DNA of 64,000 nucleotides from V1-33 sp964523105 (GCA_964523105.1 CAZFZN010000026.1:1-64000); one strand, 5' to 3'; positions 19,170 to 28,363 are shown, counted from the first letter of the stretch. Notes: generated from the sequence alone by a model not told the origin. Program-made: numbers and translations.

Positions 19170-21074
19170 ATGAAACCTCCCCAATTTTGTCTCTTTGCCG
19201 GGCTCTTTTTCTACGCCGCGTCCCTTTCTTACCTTCAGGGGGCGGTTCGGGTGCTGGGGGGTGGTTACGGCTTCAGTGCAGGAGTCGTTGTGGACGCGTC
19301 GAATCTTTGCCTGGGTCCACGGCCGGGTGACATCTGGAGGGAGCAAAGGAGCGAAACCGGTCAGTATATAAACGAACGGTTGGGATTTCAGCAGCCCCGG
19401 CACCAGCGTTACGAGATTCAATTTTTTTCGGGGTGGCTGTTACCATCGCATTATTGCAGAGGATTGTTTGAAGACATACCTCTTGGCGGGCTCCTTCTTT
19501 TCGCACGGTCCGATGCGAGTTTCTGGGCCTATCCAACACGCTTAAAAGGAGTTTGCCTCAGCCATACGTGGAGAGTAGAAGATTTTGGAGCTTCAGGTGT
19601 TGGTTATCCGAACGTTCACTCGGCGAGTTCAAGTATTAGCTTCGGTTTGACCCTGGAGAGCGACTCGGAGGATTTGGTAACTCTGTCTCACCAAGGAAAC
19701 GGTGGTAATGGATGGGCTGATATCGTGCACTACAATCCACCCTCGTCGGAGAGGATTTGGCCAAGTGTTACGGGCGTGTTCAATCCGAGAAAAATCGTCT
19801 TCCGTGGCAGGCTGGACATTGGGGCCTGGAATGAATGTAGTGCTGGTCGCTTGGGAAACGGCCCAGTACTCGGAGCTTTCACGGTCTCCTGGAGTAAGGG
19901 GCAGCCACACTCGCCGCTCACAGGCACGATCTTTCTGACGCCGTCGGGCAGTGCGCCCCCAACCGACGGTGTTACGAACGCGCAGGGAACGCCGCTGGCG
20001 GTGAACGCCTCTGCGGCCTCGGTGTTCGAGGAGATGGAGCACGGGAGTTTTATGGACCTGCGCCTTGGAAGGGACATTCTCGTGGAGTCGGCGAAGACCA
20101 CGGAACTGCTCATCCCGCCGGGATACATGGACGGACCGGTGACGGTCTGGGCCGGAGGGAGATCGCTGGGGGAATTCCCGTCAGGACGGGCTGTGAACTT
20201 CGAGGAACTGACGGGCGGCCCGGTCTCCTCGTTCGCCATCACCGGCCTGCCCGAGGGTCCCGGCCCGCTGCCGTTTGCTATCGAATCAAAGCAGGAAGCC
20301 TCAACGCTTGATGTACGCGTCTATCCACTGGTGCCGGAAACCACGCCGAAGTGGCCCGTCACCGGGACCGCTTCCCCGCACGACGGCGGCACGATTCAGG
20401 GACTCGGTCTGGTGTATGAGGGGTCGCAGGCAGTCATCCGCGCCGTGCCCGCGCCGCGTTACCGCTTCGTTTCGTGGTCCGGTCAGGGCATTGCCGATCC
20501 CCTGGCGGCGCAGACCAGAGTGCTCGTGACCGGGCCCGCGGACGTGACGGCAACGTTCCTGCTCGTGGATCACGATGATGACGGACTGGATGACGACTGG
20601 GAACAGACGCATTTTGGCAATCTCGATCCCACCGGTGCGGGAGACGCAGACGGCGATACCCTCAGCAACGCCACGGAAGAGGATCTGGGGACTAATCCGA
20701 AGAGCCGGGACAGCGACAATGACGGCTATTCCGATCCCTGGGAGGCGGCAAAGGGCCATGGTCCAACGGACGCCGCGAGCCCGAACCCCGCATGGCATCT
20801 CCATGACGCCGCGTTCGGGGAACACGAGCCGGAAGTCCGCCTCGAGGGCAACGCACTCACCACCCGCTACCTGCGCCGCCGCGACGCCGCCGCCAACGCC
20901 CTCGCCTACGCCCCGCAGTTCAGCGAAAACCTGTCCAACTGGACCGTGCCCACCGCCGTCGAGTCGGTGACGCCTGTGGACGCCCACTGGGAGGAAGTGC
21001 GCGTCCGCCACGAACTCGCCGCCTCCGCGACCCGGGCCTTCGGCAGAGTGAATGTGCAACTCGGGCCGCCGTGA
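19170..21074 (+). CDS. Exported protein with InlB-type repeat and calcium loops (634 aa)
   Basis: A signal peptide ('FCLFAGLFFYAASLSYLQ') begins the protein. The N-terminal 380 residues are unrecognised. A segment around 'GTIQGLGLVYEGSQAVIRAV' and 'YRFVSWSGQG' matches the divergent InlB B-repeat pattern. Next comes a thrombospondin type 3-like calcium region ('DHDDDGLDDDWEQTHFG', 'DADGDTLSNATEEDLGTNP', 'DSDNDGYSDPWE') and a short terminal beta domain. This C-terminal arrangement recurs in other exported proteins of the window. Codon use in the first half is less GC-biased than in the second. A surface or secreted structural role is inferred. Confidence 0.8.
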   Translation: MKPPQFCLFAGLFFYAASLSYLQGAVRVLGGGYGFSAGVVVDASNLCLGPRPGDIWREQRSETGQYINERLGFQQPRHQRYEIQFFSGWLLPSHYCRGLFEDIPLGGLLLFARSDASFWAYPTRLKGVCLSHTWRVEDFGASGVGYPNVHSASSSISFGLTLESDSEDLVTLSHQGNGGNGWADIVHYNPPSSERIWPSVTGVFNPRKIVFRGRLDIGAWNECSAGRLGNGPVLGAFTVSWSKGQPHSPLTGTIFLTPSGSAPPTDGVTNAQGTPLAVNASAASVFEEMEHGSFMDLRLGRDILVESAKTTELLIPPGYMDGPVTVWAGGRSLGEFPSGRAVNFEELTGGPVSSFAITGLPEGPGPLPFAIESKQEASTLDVRVYPLVPETTPKWPVTGTASPHDGGTIQGLGLVYEGSQAVIRAVPAPRYRFVSWSGQGIADPLAAQTRVLVTGPADVTATFLLVDHDDDGLDDDWEQTHFGNLDPTGAGDADGDTLSNATEEDLGTNPKSRDSDNDGYSDPWEAAKGHGPTDAASPNPAWHLHDAAFGEHEPEVRLEGNALTTRYLRRRDAAANALAYAPQFSENLSNWTVPTAVESVTPVDAHWEEVRVRHELAASATRAFGRVNVQLGPP

Positions 21075-21237
21075 TGTTCGCGGGCTAAATTCACACCGGC
21101 GCAAGCGAACTCTGTGTCCCGCTTTGAGCCTCCAGCCTTTGTCACCGGCCCCGACAGCCATCCATCGTCATTCATCCCGTTGTGATCCCCTTTTTCATCA
21201 TCGTCCGAATCGTCGTAACCACAACTGTTTGCCTGTG

Positions 21238-21546
21238 ATGAGAAGCATCCCCGCCTTTGTATCAGGGATTGCCCTGCTTCAAACCACCAGCTGTGTGAAC
21301 GTCGCCGTTTATCAGACAGGGGAGCCAGTCCTGGTTAAGCGAGGCCTTGGAGTAGTTTGCATTTCTCAGGCGCCTGAAGGTCGTGGCTTTGCTTATGCCT
21401 CGAAGGGAATCGGGGCTTTCGTGGATCATTCGGAAGTGTTTGTGGGCTACCGGTCGGCCTGCGCAGTGACAAATCTCCCCCCCAATTCCACGGTCATTTT
21501 CGGTCCCGAAAAACAACCCTGCATACACAATGACAATACTGAATAG
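21238..21546 (+). CDS. Small exported protein, possible lipoprotein (102 aa)
   Basis: The start is the ATG opening 'MRSIPAFVSGIALLQTTSC', a short hydrophobic leader with a cysteine at residue 19, although the residues before it make a weak lipobox. The body is beta-rich ('GVVCISQAPEGRGFAYASKG', 'NSTVIFGPEKQPC') with no family I recognise. Its last 17 bp overlap the start of the next gene in another frame, indicating translational coupling. Confidence 0.6.
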   Translation: MRSIPAFVSGIALLQTTSCVNVAVYQTGEPVLVKRGLGVVCISQAPEGRGFAYASKGIGAFVDHSEVFVGYRSACAVTNLPPNSTVIFGPEKQPCIHNDNTE

Positions 21547-21946
21547 TTATCGTCTTCTTTCCTCCGTGATCATGGCTACCCTCCTCTCCGGCTGCGCAAC
21601 AACCTACAACCCACTGGTGTTTGTGGACAAGAATGAACTCGGAATCGCCATGAAAGGAGGTGCCACTGGAGCGGATGCCGGTCTAACTCTGGGCTACAAT
21701 AGCGCCAGTGTTGCGGTAGTGCCGACGGAATCAACTACTGGCACAGACATAAGAAATGGTCAGGATGCCCTGTCAGTCTTCGCCTCGTTTGGGACGCGGG
21801 GCAGCATATCCAATAGAGAAATTAAGGTGACTCGAATATTCGCCACTGGCGTTGCGGCCATCAAGGCCGCAGAAAAAGTCTCTGACATACCTGTGACTAC
21901 GAAGGCTGCCGTGGCAAATCAGACTTCGCAGTTAGTCGAAGAGTAG
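21530..21946 (+). CDS. Predicted lipoprotein (138 aa)
   Basis: A clear lipoprotein leader: a hydrophobic stretch then 'LLSGCATTYNP', with L-S-G-C as lipobox. The mature part is about 117 residues, alternating small and polar residues; I do not recognise the family. The start codon lies inside the 3' end of the preceding gene (ATGACAATACTGAATAG contains this start and the upstream stop), so the two are probably translated together and may form an envelope pair. Confidence 0.72.
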   Translation: MTILNSYRLLSSVIMATLLSGCATTYNPLVFVDKNELGIAMKGGATGADAGLTLGYNSASVAVVPTESTTGTDIRNGQDALSVFASFGTRGSISNREIKVTRIFATGVAAIKAAEKVSDIPVTTKAAVANQTSQLVEE

Positions 21947-22036
21947 ATTCGTAGCAGAGTTTCCTCCCGGCAGCGCCGACGGCGGTTCCCCGTTCACCAT
22001 TGATTACGTCATCGGTGCGCTGGCCGACAAATCAAA

Positions 22037-22471
22037 GGCGCCGGCAGCAAATGGGACGCCCATGCCAAAATGGAAAGCAACCACAGCGGCCTCTGCAGAG
22101 CGACCGACAAACCCATCGCCGGCCTGCTCAAGGATTTGAAAAGCCGCGGCCTGCTCGACGAAACGCTCGTCGTCTGGGGCGGCGAATTCGGGCGCACGCC
22201 GCAGAGCGAAAAAGGCGACGGCCGCGACCACAATCCCTGGGGCTTCACCATGTGGATGGCCGGCGGCGGCATCAAAGGCGGCCAAACCATCGGCAGCACC
22301 GATGACCTCGGCTTCCACGCCGTCGAAGACCGCCTCCACGTCCACGACCTCCATGCCACCATCCTCCACGCGCTGGGCCTCGGAAACATGGACCTCATCT
22401 ACAAATACAAAGGCCGCCCCGAACGCCCCACGCTCAACGAGGGCGAGCCGTATCTGAAGCTGTTCGCGTAA
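22037..22471 (+). pseudogene. Duplicated 3' fragment of the DUF1501 gene
   Basis: These 435 bp match 8873-9307 with only six differences that I can find by eye: two near the left edge and four in the last two codons. The fragment starts mid-gene at the residues G-A-G-S-K-W-D-A-H and ends with its own stop, so it lacks the Tat signal and the first two thirds of the protein. The sequence immediately left of 22037 is unrelated to the intact gene. The near-identity shows a recent copy or gene conversion. A conversion donor elsewhere in the genome could explain the different last codons (F-A-stop here, F-S-stop there). Confidence 0.92.
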
Positions 22472-22529
22472 CGCAGCGCCTCAGGCCTGCCGTTTCGCAG
22501 TGTTTCCAGCCTGCCTCGAATCCAAAGCA

Positions 22530-22601
22530 GCAGCCGGGACGGACTGCGCAACGGCAGCCGGGACGGACTGCGCAACGGCAGCCGGGACGGACTGCGTTAC
22601 G
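22530..22601 (+). repeat. 24-bp tandem repeat, three copies
   Basis: The unit starts GCAGCCGGGACGGACTGCG and repeats at 22530-22553, 22554-22577 and 22578-22601; the third copy differs in its last bases. It lies in the 180-bp gap between the DUF1501 fragment and the converging UPF0114 gene. No coding role is apparent. A slipped-strand array is the simplest explanation. Confidence 0.9.
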
Positions 22602-22652
22602 GTGCCTGCGCTGCGGCAGTTTCCGCGACACCAGCACCCCGGCTTGCCAGGA

Positions 22653-23204
22653 TCAATGCGCCGGCTGCTTTGCCAGCAGGCGCTCGATCCACGCAAGAAA
22701 CACCGCGGAGAGCACGAAGACCATGTGCAGGATCACCTGCCACATCACCGCCAGATTTCCGTGCGGGTTCGCCAGCGTCTTCTCCACGTCGATGAATGTC
22801 TTCAGCAGGTGGATGGACGAAATGCCGATGAGCGCCGTGGCCAGTTTCACCTTCAGCACCCCCGCATTCACATGCGAAAGCCACTCCGGCTGGTCGGGAT
22901 GTCCCTCCAAATGCAGCCGCGACACGAAGGTCTCGTAGCCGCCGATGATGACCATGATGAGCAGGTTCGCGATCATCACCACATCGATGAGCCCCAGCAC
23001 CAGGAGCATGATGTCCGCTTCCTTCATGCTGCCGGCGTCCCCGATGAGGTGAATGAGTTCCTGAAAGAACCGGAAGACATACACGCCCTGCGCCACAATG
23101 AGCCCGAAATACAGTGGTGCCTGGAGCCAGCGGCTGAGAAAGATGAGACTGCCCAGCGTGCGATGCCGCCTGCGGTCCTGGGTGAGTTCGGGGGATTCTG
23201 CCAT
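22653..23204 (-). CDS. UPF0114 family membrane protein (183 aa)
   Basis: The pattern 'SRWLQAPLYFGLIVAQGVYV' followed by 'FFQELIHL' matches the start of the UPF0114 (YqhA) family. Four hydrophobic segments are visible, including 'DIMLLVLGLIDVVMIANLLI' and 'VILHMVFVLSAVFLAWIERL', together with the family-typical 'KVKLATALIGISSIHLLKTF'. The function of the family is not established. I chose the second Met (MAESPELT) as start because it gives a normal family length; a Met 6 codons upstream is possible. Confidence 0.88.
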   Translation of the reverse strand: MAESPELTQDRRRHRTLGSLIFLSRWLQAPLYFGLIVAQGVYVFRFFQELIHLIGDAGSMKEADIMLLVLGLIDVVMIANLLIMVIIGGYETFVSRLHLEGHPDQPEWLSHVNAGVLKVKLATALIGISSIHLLKTFIDVEKTLANPHGNLAVMWQVILHMVFVLSAVFLAWIERLLAKQPAH

Positions 23205-23340
23205 GTGGCGCGTCGTATGCACATGCCACGGGGAGACGCAAGGCTATGCCGTGCGTCTGCTGGTAACCGCAGACGACAGGCCAACAGCCCTTGCGAAAGT
23301 GACGTGTATTCGCCGGGTGACCGGCCTTTACTGAAACCCG

Positions 23341-23775
23341 ATGTCAGCGCAATCCTCACCTAAAATCCGCGTTCGTCTCTGGCTATGGCTTGCTGGTGCA
23401 GTCATCGTTGGTCTATTCGTCGCAGTCATCAGTCTCTATTTGAGATTGGAGAAGTTGCGGAAGACGAACACGGCTCTGAGGATTTTGAGTGTGGGCGGGT
23501 TGTATTCCGACATCCACTTCTGCGAACTGATGACTGAGCTTACAGATCCTGCAAAAGATCGAATAGACGATGTTGAACCTGCCCTCGGTATTTTCCGCGG
23601 GGGATTGCTGGACGACGCCCGCCAACTCAGGGATGTCGCTGTCATCAGCGAAGAATCATTTCTCGAAGTCGGTGAGATGCTGCGCAGCCAGGGCAGGCTT
23701 GATGGGATTCGCGACGAGCCACCTCAGGCAGACCAGCAACCGCAACGCAGAATCATTCCGCCGGTGGAACAGTGA
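23341..23775 (+). CDS. Small membrane-anchored hypothetical protein (144 aa)
   Basis: One N-terminal transmembrane helix ('LWLAGAVIVGLFVAVISLYL') is followed by a short polar, probably helical domain and a proline/glutamine-rich tail. The codon composition is less GC-biased than the neighbours. No family is recognised. It stands alone, divergent from the UPF0114 gene with 136 bp between the starts. Confidence 0.55.
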   Translation: MSAQSSPKIRVRLWLWLAGAVIVGLFVAVISLYLRLEKLRKTNTALRILSVGGLYSDIHFCELMTELTDPAKDRIDDVEPALGIFRGGLLDDARQLRDVAVISEESFLEVGEMLRSQGRLDGIRDEPPQADQQPQRRIIPPVEQ

Positions 23776-23998
23776 ATATATGTCTGCACCAGGGCAGCCT
23801 CGTTGTGAAGCATGAGGCCGAAACACGTGGGGAACTGTCTCACGCTGCGGCGCATTCGGGTACCGCGCTGCGATAGAACACTGCATTCACTTTCAACCCC
23901 CGGCTGCACCCGCGGTTATTCACGTGGAACCGCTCCGCGGTTCACTGATCTGCGCTTTGAACCTCTCGAGTTGAAGAGCGGATCATTCCCGGGACAGA

Positions 23999-24077
23999 CC
24001 GTAGCAAGGCCGTCCCGGCCTTGTCGTTTCGCTCCGACTCGGTGGTTGCTCCCAAGGCCGGGACGGCCTTGCTACGG
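23999..24077. repeat. Perfect 25-bp inverted repeat (REP-like element)
   Basis: Arms at 23999-24023 and 24053-24077 are exact reverse complements (core AAGGCCGTCCCGGCCTT, itself near-palindromic) around a 29-bp loop. The left arm plus three loop bases (24003-24026) recurs identically at 37532-37555 inside the U32 peptidase gene, so this is one member of a dispersed family. It lies in the 337-bp gap between convergent genes, which otherwise holds an imperfect hairpin near 23925-23945 and nothing I can identify as a gene. Confidence 0.95.
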
Positions 24078-24112
24078 CTTATCGCGCATCGTCCGATTCT
24101 CAGCCTTTGGTA

Positions 24113-27100
24113 TTACTTCCCCACCTTTAACACCGCCTGCATGAGCCGCCAGTGGCCGGGGAAGGTGCAGACGATGACGTAATCGCCGGGCTCCGCGGGG
24201 GCGCGGAAGAGGAGCGTTTCCTTTTCGCCGCGGTTCAGCATGCGCGTCTTGTGGAGGACTTCGGGAATGTCAGGCACGAAGCCGCGGGAGAGGGCGTTCG
24301 GGTCGGTCTGCATGGCGTCGGCGCCGGCGCCGATCTTATCAAGGCTGCCGGGTGCGCCGATGACGACATTGTGCGGCTGCTCGCCGGGATTCTCGAATGT
24401 CAGGGCGACGACGCTGCCGGCTTTGGCGGTGAGTTCTTTTTTGTCGTAGAGAAGCTGCAGCGGATCGGCCTTGAGCGCGAGCGGCACGGGGGTTTCGGCG
24501 GCGAGGACGGCGTTGAGTTTGTCGGCGACGGCGGGCGCTTTGGCGGCGAGGTGCTTTGCGAAGGTGATGGCGTCGGTGAAGGAAGAGTCGAGCCGCGCGG
24601 CGAGCGGCACTGTGGGCAGGGCCGCGGCGAGTTGATCGGCGGCGTCGGCCACGGCCTCAGGTTTGGCGTGTGAGGGATCGAGGTTTTGCAGCGCGGCGAT
24701 GACGGCGCCGCGGAGTTCCGGCTCGTCGAGTTGCGGCAGCAGCTTCTCAAACTTCTCCGCCTCTGCGCCGGGCGCGCTGCCCCACGCGCGAATGGCGGCG
24801 CTGCGCAGCAGCGTGGCGGCATCGGCTTTGACAGGAATGTTCATGCCGGCGGCAGCGGCCTCGTGCTGGTGAACGAAGACCGGACGGCGCGCGGCATCCA
24901 GCAGCGTGAGGCGGAAGCCGTCGAGGCGCTTGCCAATGTCGCTGGCGTAGTCGTTGCGGTTGGTGATGGCGAGGCGCTCGATTTCGGCGACGCGTCCTAG
25001 ATCGAGTTCCCACCAGGGATTCACTTCATCTACCTCCGTGTGCGTGGTGGTCTGCCGGCCCCATTCGCCGTGCGTGCCGCCGTCAATGGCGCGACCGGCC
25101 ACGCCGCCGAGCGCGGTGCTGCTTTGGGAGGCTTTGCCGTCGCGGGCGATGTTTTTGCCGCCGGAGATAACTTCGACTTCGGTGAGACTGAGCGTGCCTT
25201 TGCGGGGCAGCTCGATCCGCACATAGCGCGCCGCCGCGGGCAGGCCGTCTTTGGCTTTGGCAACGGCGCTATCGGTCAGGCCGGCAACTTTCTCCGCGAG
25301 GCCCGCGCGCAGCTTTTCCGGAAGCAGCGGAATGGATTCGCACAGCGCGAGGAAGGCGGCGGGATCGTCCTTCACCACGGCAAGCGCCGTTTTGCCCTCG
25401 TCGGTGGCGCAAAGTGCGGCCAGCGCGGCGGCTTTGACTTCGAGCGACTTCGCTTCGGTGGCGAGCCGCTTCAAAGTGTCGGCGGATGCAGCGAGTTCTT
25501 TGGCGTCGGAAGCGGCCAGCACCCTCGCGAGCGAGTTGCCAGTGGCGTCAGGAAGCGCGGCGATCATCGCGGCGACAGGCGATTCCTTGTTCAGCGCCTT
25601 CGCGGCGGCGTTGATCTGCTCCGCGGACGTGCCGTCGCGGCGGAGCATTTCGCCGGCCACTTCTTTGGTCAGGGTGAGCGCGGAGAGTTCTTCATTCGAC
25701 AGCCGGCGGAACAGCAGGGCGTTGCCGGCGAGGGGCAGGGCTTCGAACTCCCGGGGATACTTTTTCGCCATGCCTTCGCGCCATTGCGGCTCCAGCGCGC
25801 GCAGCGTTTCGTCCATCGCGTAGTCTATATAATAGTCCCCGGGGTGGTTTGCGGCTGTGAGGGCAATGTCCACGCCAGCCATGCTGTGAATGAAGCTCGC
25901 CGCGACCACGGCCTCCAGTCGCACGGCGGGATACTCGTCATTCGCCGCCTTTTTCAGCATCGACGTGCTGTTGGGAATGCGATCATGCCACCAGCGGAGC
26001 ACATGCACGGCGGCGGCGCGGATTTTCGGGTCTTCGGACGCGAGCACCTGGCTCAGCAGCGGCTCGGTGATGGCGTTGTGCCATTGCTGCACCCAGAGGC
26101 ATTCGAGGCGCAGCCGTTCGCGGTCGGGGTCGGCAGCGGGGATGGCGTTTCTGAAACGCTCGATGGCTGAGAGCACGGACGGCGTGTCGCGCTGCGCGAG
26201 TTCGCGGCGGACGCGATAGCGCGTGCGGTCCTCCGGCGTGCGCAGGAGTTCCAGCAACTCAGGGATTTTCGCGCCGGCGATCTTCGCGGGTTGCACGAGG
26301 TCGCGGCCCTTGGCCGTGATGCGCCAGATGCGGCCGAATTTCTGCGCGCGCTGCGGATCGCGCATGGAGAAGGTCGTGTGTCCCACGATGGGATTGTACC
26401 AGTCCACAATGTAGAGCGCGCCGTCGGGTCCGAACTCGATATCCACGGGCCGGAAGCTGGTGTCCTTGCCGCGGAGGAGGTCCTTCCATTCCGTGGCTTT
26501 GATGCCGCTGCCGTCGTCCACGGTGCGGAACATGCGCGTGCCCTGGAGCCCGATGATGTTATTCAAGAGCCACCAGCCCTGGAATTCGTCAGGCCAATGG
26601 CGGCTGCTGACCACTTCACAGCCCGCGGTGGGCCGCACATGGGCCTCCTGGGCGGTGAAGCGGTCCATGAACTTGTGTTTCTGCGGATACGGCAGCCAGC
26701 CGCTGTAGGCGTTGCCGTAGTGATTGTCGCCGCCGCTGGCATCGGCGATCGTGTTGCGGCCCCAGCGGTCCCACGTCTGGCCCCAGGGATTGGCGTACGG
26801 ATAGGAAACATGCACGCTCAGCTTTTCCACCGCCGGCTCGTAACGCCACACGCCCGCGCTTTCCAAACGCTGCGGACCCCACGGCGTCTCCACCTGGGAA
26901 TGCAGAAACGTGCCCTCCATCATGTGCAGTCCACCGCCCGGGCCCCAGCAAAACGCGCTGATGGCGTGGTGACTGTCCTCCGCGCCGAATCCATGCAGCA
27001 CGGTGCCGCGCAGGTCCGCCACGTCGTCGCCGTTGGTGTCGCGCAGATACATCAGATTCGGCGGCTGCGAGACGTAGGCGCCGCCGTAGCCGAGTTCCAG

Positions 27101-28363
27101 CGCCAGCGGCATATAGAGCTTGTCGGCGAAGGTTTTGCACTCGTCCGCTTTGCCGTCGCCGTCCTTGTCTGTCAGGATCAGCACGCGGTCGTCGGGGTCT
27201 TTGCCCGGCAACGCGTGAGGGAATGACGGAATCGTCGTCAGCCACATCCGCCCGCGGGCATCGAACGTCATGCCCACCGGATTCGCCAGCTCCGGAAATT
27301 GCACCTCGCTGGCGAAGAGGTTCACCTCAAAGCCGTCGAGCATGGTGAACGTCGCGCGCTCCTCTTCGGGCGTCAGGATTTTCGTCTCCGGCAGCGTCGT
27401 GGGATAAGCGGGCAGCGGTTTCAAATTCGAGTCATCCACCTTCAGGTCCGTCGTCTTGCCCTGAGCGATGTCCCAAATCCGGCGGTCCCGGTTCGCGACC
27501 ATGCCGTCGAGGTATTCATTCTCCGCCGGAAAGCTGGCCTCGCCGAACGGCTTGTTCCGCCCGCCGTAAATGTAGAACGGATTCAGCGGACGGTAGCGCA
27601 GCCAGAACTGCCGGTTCTTTTCATTCACCGCCTGACGCAGCGTTTCCATTTTCTCGCCGGTCCACTGACCGCGCAGCGCGCTGGCGGGGCCGAACAGCCG
27701 CACATCCATCTCTCCGGAAACGAACCGCTCGCCGTCCTCGTTGAGGTGAATGCCGTTGGTCGTCAGCTTGCGCGCCGGCTCTTTTTGGTACTGCGCGAGG
27801 AGCGGATGGAAGATGTCCACAAACTCCACTTTCTTGGCCTGACACACCCCCTGCATGACGGACACGTAGTTCTCGATGGTGAAATTCCGCTGCCGCGCCG
27901 GAGGCATTCCCGGGCGTTCCAGCGTTTCGTGCGCCACCGGCGAGATCAGCACCAGCCGCGGCGGCGCGGTGCCGTCGTATTTTTGCGAACGGATGCGGTC
28001 GATGAACGCCTCCAGGTCTTTCTGGAACTGCTCCAGCGGTGTCTCGTAGCTCTCGTTCAGCCCGTAGCAGGCAATGACGACGCTGGCTTTGTATTGTGTG
28101 AGGAACTGATCCTGCGTCGGACAGTTGAGCGGCCGCGGCTGGAGCGTCAGGGTGTCCGCGGACCACGAGAGATTGCGGACGACGATCTCCTTGTCGGCGT
28201 AGCGCGCGTGCAGCAGGGTTTCAAAGTAGCCGCTGAACTGCATCCGTTCGCCGAAGGTGTTGCCGACGACACACACGCGGTCGCCCTTCTGAAGTTCGAG
28301 CGCGCTGGCGGTGGAAAGTGTGGAAACGAGGGCGGCGGTGGCGAGGAATAGGGCGGGTTTCAT
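24113..28363 (-). CDS. GDSL / PVC-type dehydrogenase / HEAT / discoidin / azurin fusion (1416 aa)
   Basis: An exported protein (signal 'LFLATAALVSTLSTASA'). In order: an SGNH/GDSL-like domain (about 25-240) with degenerate blocks ('VVGNTFGERM', 'CYGLNES', 'NGIHLNEDG'); a beta-propeller of the PVC membrane-bound dehydrogenase type (about 345-690: 'DGFEVNLFASE', 'FDARGRMWLTTIPSFPH', 'DIEFGPDGALYIVDWYNP'); a HEAT-like helical region (about 690-1000); a discoidin/F5-8C-like domain ('ARYVRIELPRKGTLSLTEVE', 'WWELDLGRV'); and a C-terminal cupredoxin. The last has His in 'PHNVVIG' and 'CTFPGHWRLM', the Cys-His-Met spacing of azurin type 1 copper sites. Many relatives end in cytochrome c instead. The inferred role is periplasmic oxidation of a sugar-like substrate with electrons passed to the fused copper site. 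Confidence 0.9.
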   Translation of the reverse strand: MKPALFLATAALVSTLSTASALELQKGDRVCVVGNTFGERMQFSGYFETLLHARYADKEIVVRNLSWSADTLTLQPRPLNCPTQDQFLTQYKASVVIACYGLNESYETPLEQFQKDLEAFIDRIRSQKYDGTAPPRLVLISPVAHETLERPGMPPARQRNFTIENYVSVMQGVCQAKKVEFVDIFHPLLAQYQKEPARKLTTNGIHLNEDGERFVSGEMDVRLFGPASALRGQWTGEKMETLRQAVNEKNRQFWLRYRPLNPFYIYGGRNKPFGEASFPAENEYLDGMVANRDRRIWDIAQGKTTDLKVDDSNLKPLPAYPTTLPETKILTPEEERATFTMLDGFEVNLFASEVQFPELANPVGMTFDARGRMWLTTIPSFPHALPGKDPDDRVLILTDKDGDGKADECKTFADKLYMPLALELGYGGAYVSQPPNLMYLRDTNGDDVADLRGTVLHGFGAEDSHHAISAFCWGPGGGLHMMEGTFLHSQVETPWGPQRLESAGVWRYEPAVEKLSVHVSYPYANPWGQTWDRWGRNTIADASGGDNHYGNAYSGWLPYPQKHKFMDRFTAQEAHVRPTAGCEVVSSRHWPDEFQGWWLLNNIIGLQGTRMFRTVDDGSGIKATEWKDLLRGKDTSFRPVDIEFGPDGALYIVDWYNPIVGHTTFSMRDPQRAQKFGRIWRITAKGRDLVQPAKIAGAKIPELLELLRTPEDRTRYRVRRELAQRDTPSVLSAIERFRNAIPAADPDRERLRLECLWVQQWHNAITEPLLSQVLASEDPKIRAAAVHVLRWWHDRIPNSTSMLKKAANDEYPAVRLEAVVAASFIHSMAGVDIALTAANHPGDYYIDYAMDETLRALEPQWREGMAKKYPREFEALPLAGNALLFRRLSNEELSALTLTKEVAGEMLRRDGTSAEQINAAAKALNKESPVAAMIAALPDATGNSLARVLAASDAKELAASADTLKRLATEAKSLEVKAAALAALCATDEGKTALAVVKDDPAAFLALCESIPLLPEKLRAGLAEKVAGLTDSAVAKAKDGLPAAARYVRIELPRKGTLSLTEVEVISGGKNIARDGKASQSSTALGGVAGRAIDGGTHGEWGRQTTTHTEVDEVNPWWELDLGRVAEIERLAITNRNDYASDIGKRLDGFRLTLLDAARRPVFVHQHEAAAAGMNIPVKADAATLLRSAAIRAWGSAPGAEAEKFEKLLPQLDEPELRGAVIAALQNLDPSHAKPEAVADAADQLAAALPTVPLAARLDSSFTDAITFAKHLAAKAPAVADKLNAVLAAETPVPLALKADPLQLLYDKKELTAKAGSVVALTFENPGEQPHNVVIGAPGSLDKIGAGADAMQTDPNALSRGFVPDIPEVLHKTRMLNRGEKETLLFRAPAEPGDYVIVCTFPGHWRLMQAVLKVGK

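Noticed and set aside
18628..19173. A 181-codon open frame between the caspase and calcium-loop genes
   Set aside because: The composition is not protein-like, there is no family match and it overlaps the flanking genes at both ends.
22530..22601. Possible CRISPR array
   Set aside because: The three units are directly adjacent with no unique spacers, so this is a simple tandem repeat; no cas gene was seen.
22500..23363. A 287-codon plus-strand open frame
   Set aside because: It is largely antisense to the UPF0114 gene, which has clear family motifs; the repeat region accounts for its beginning.
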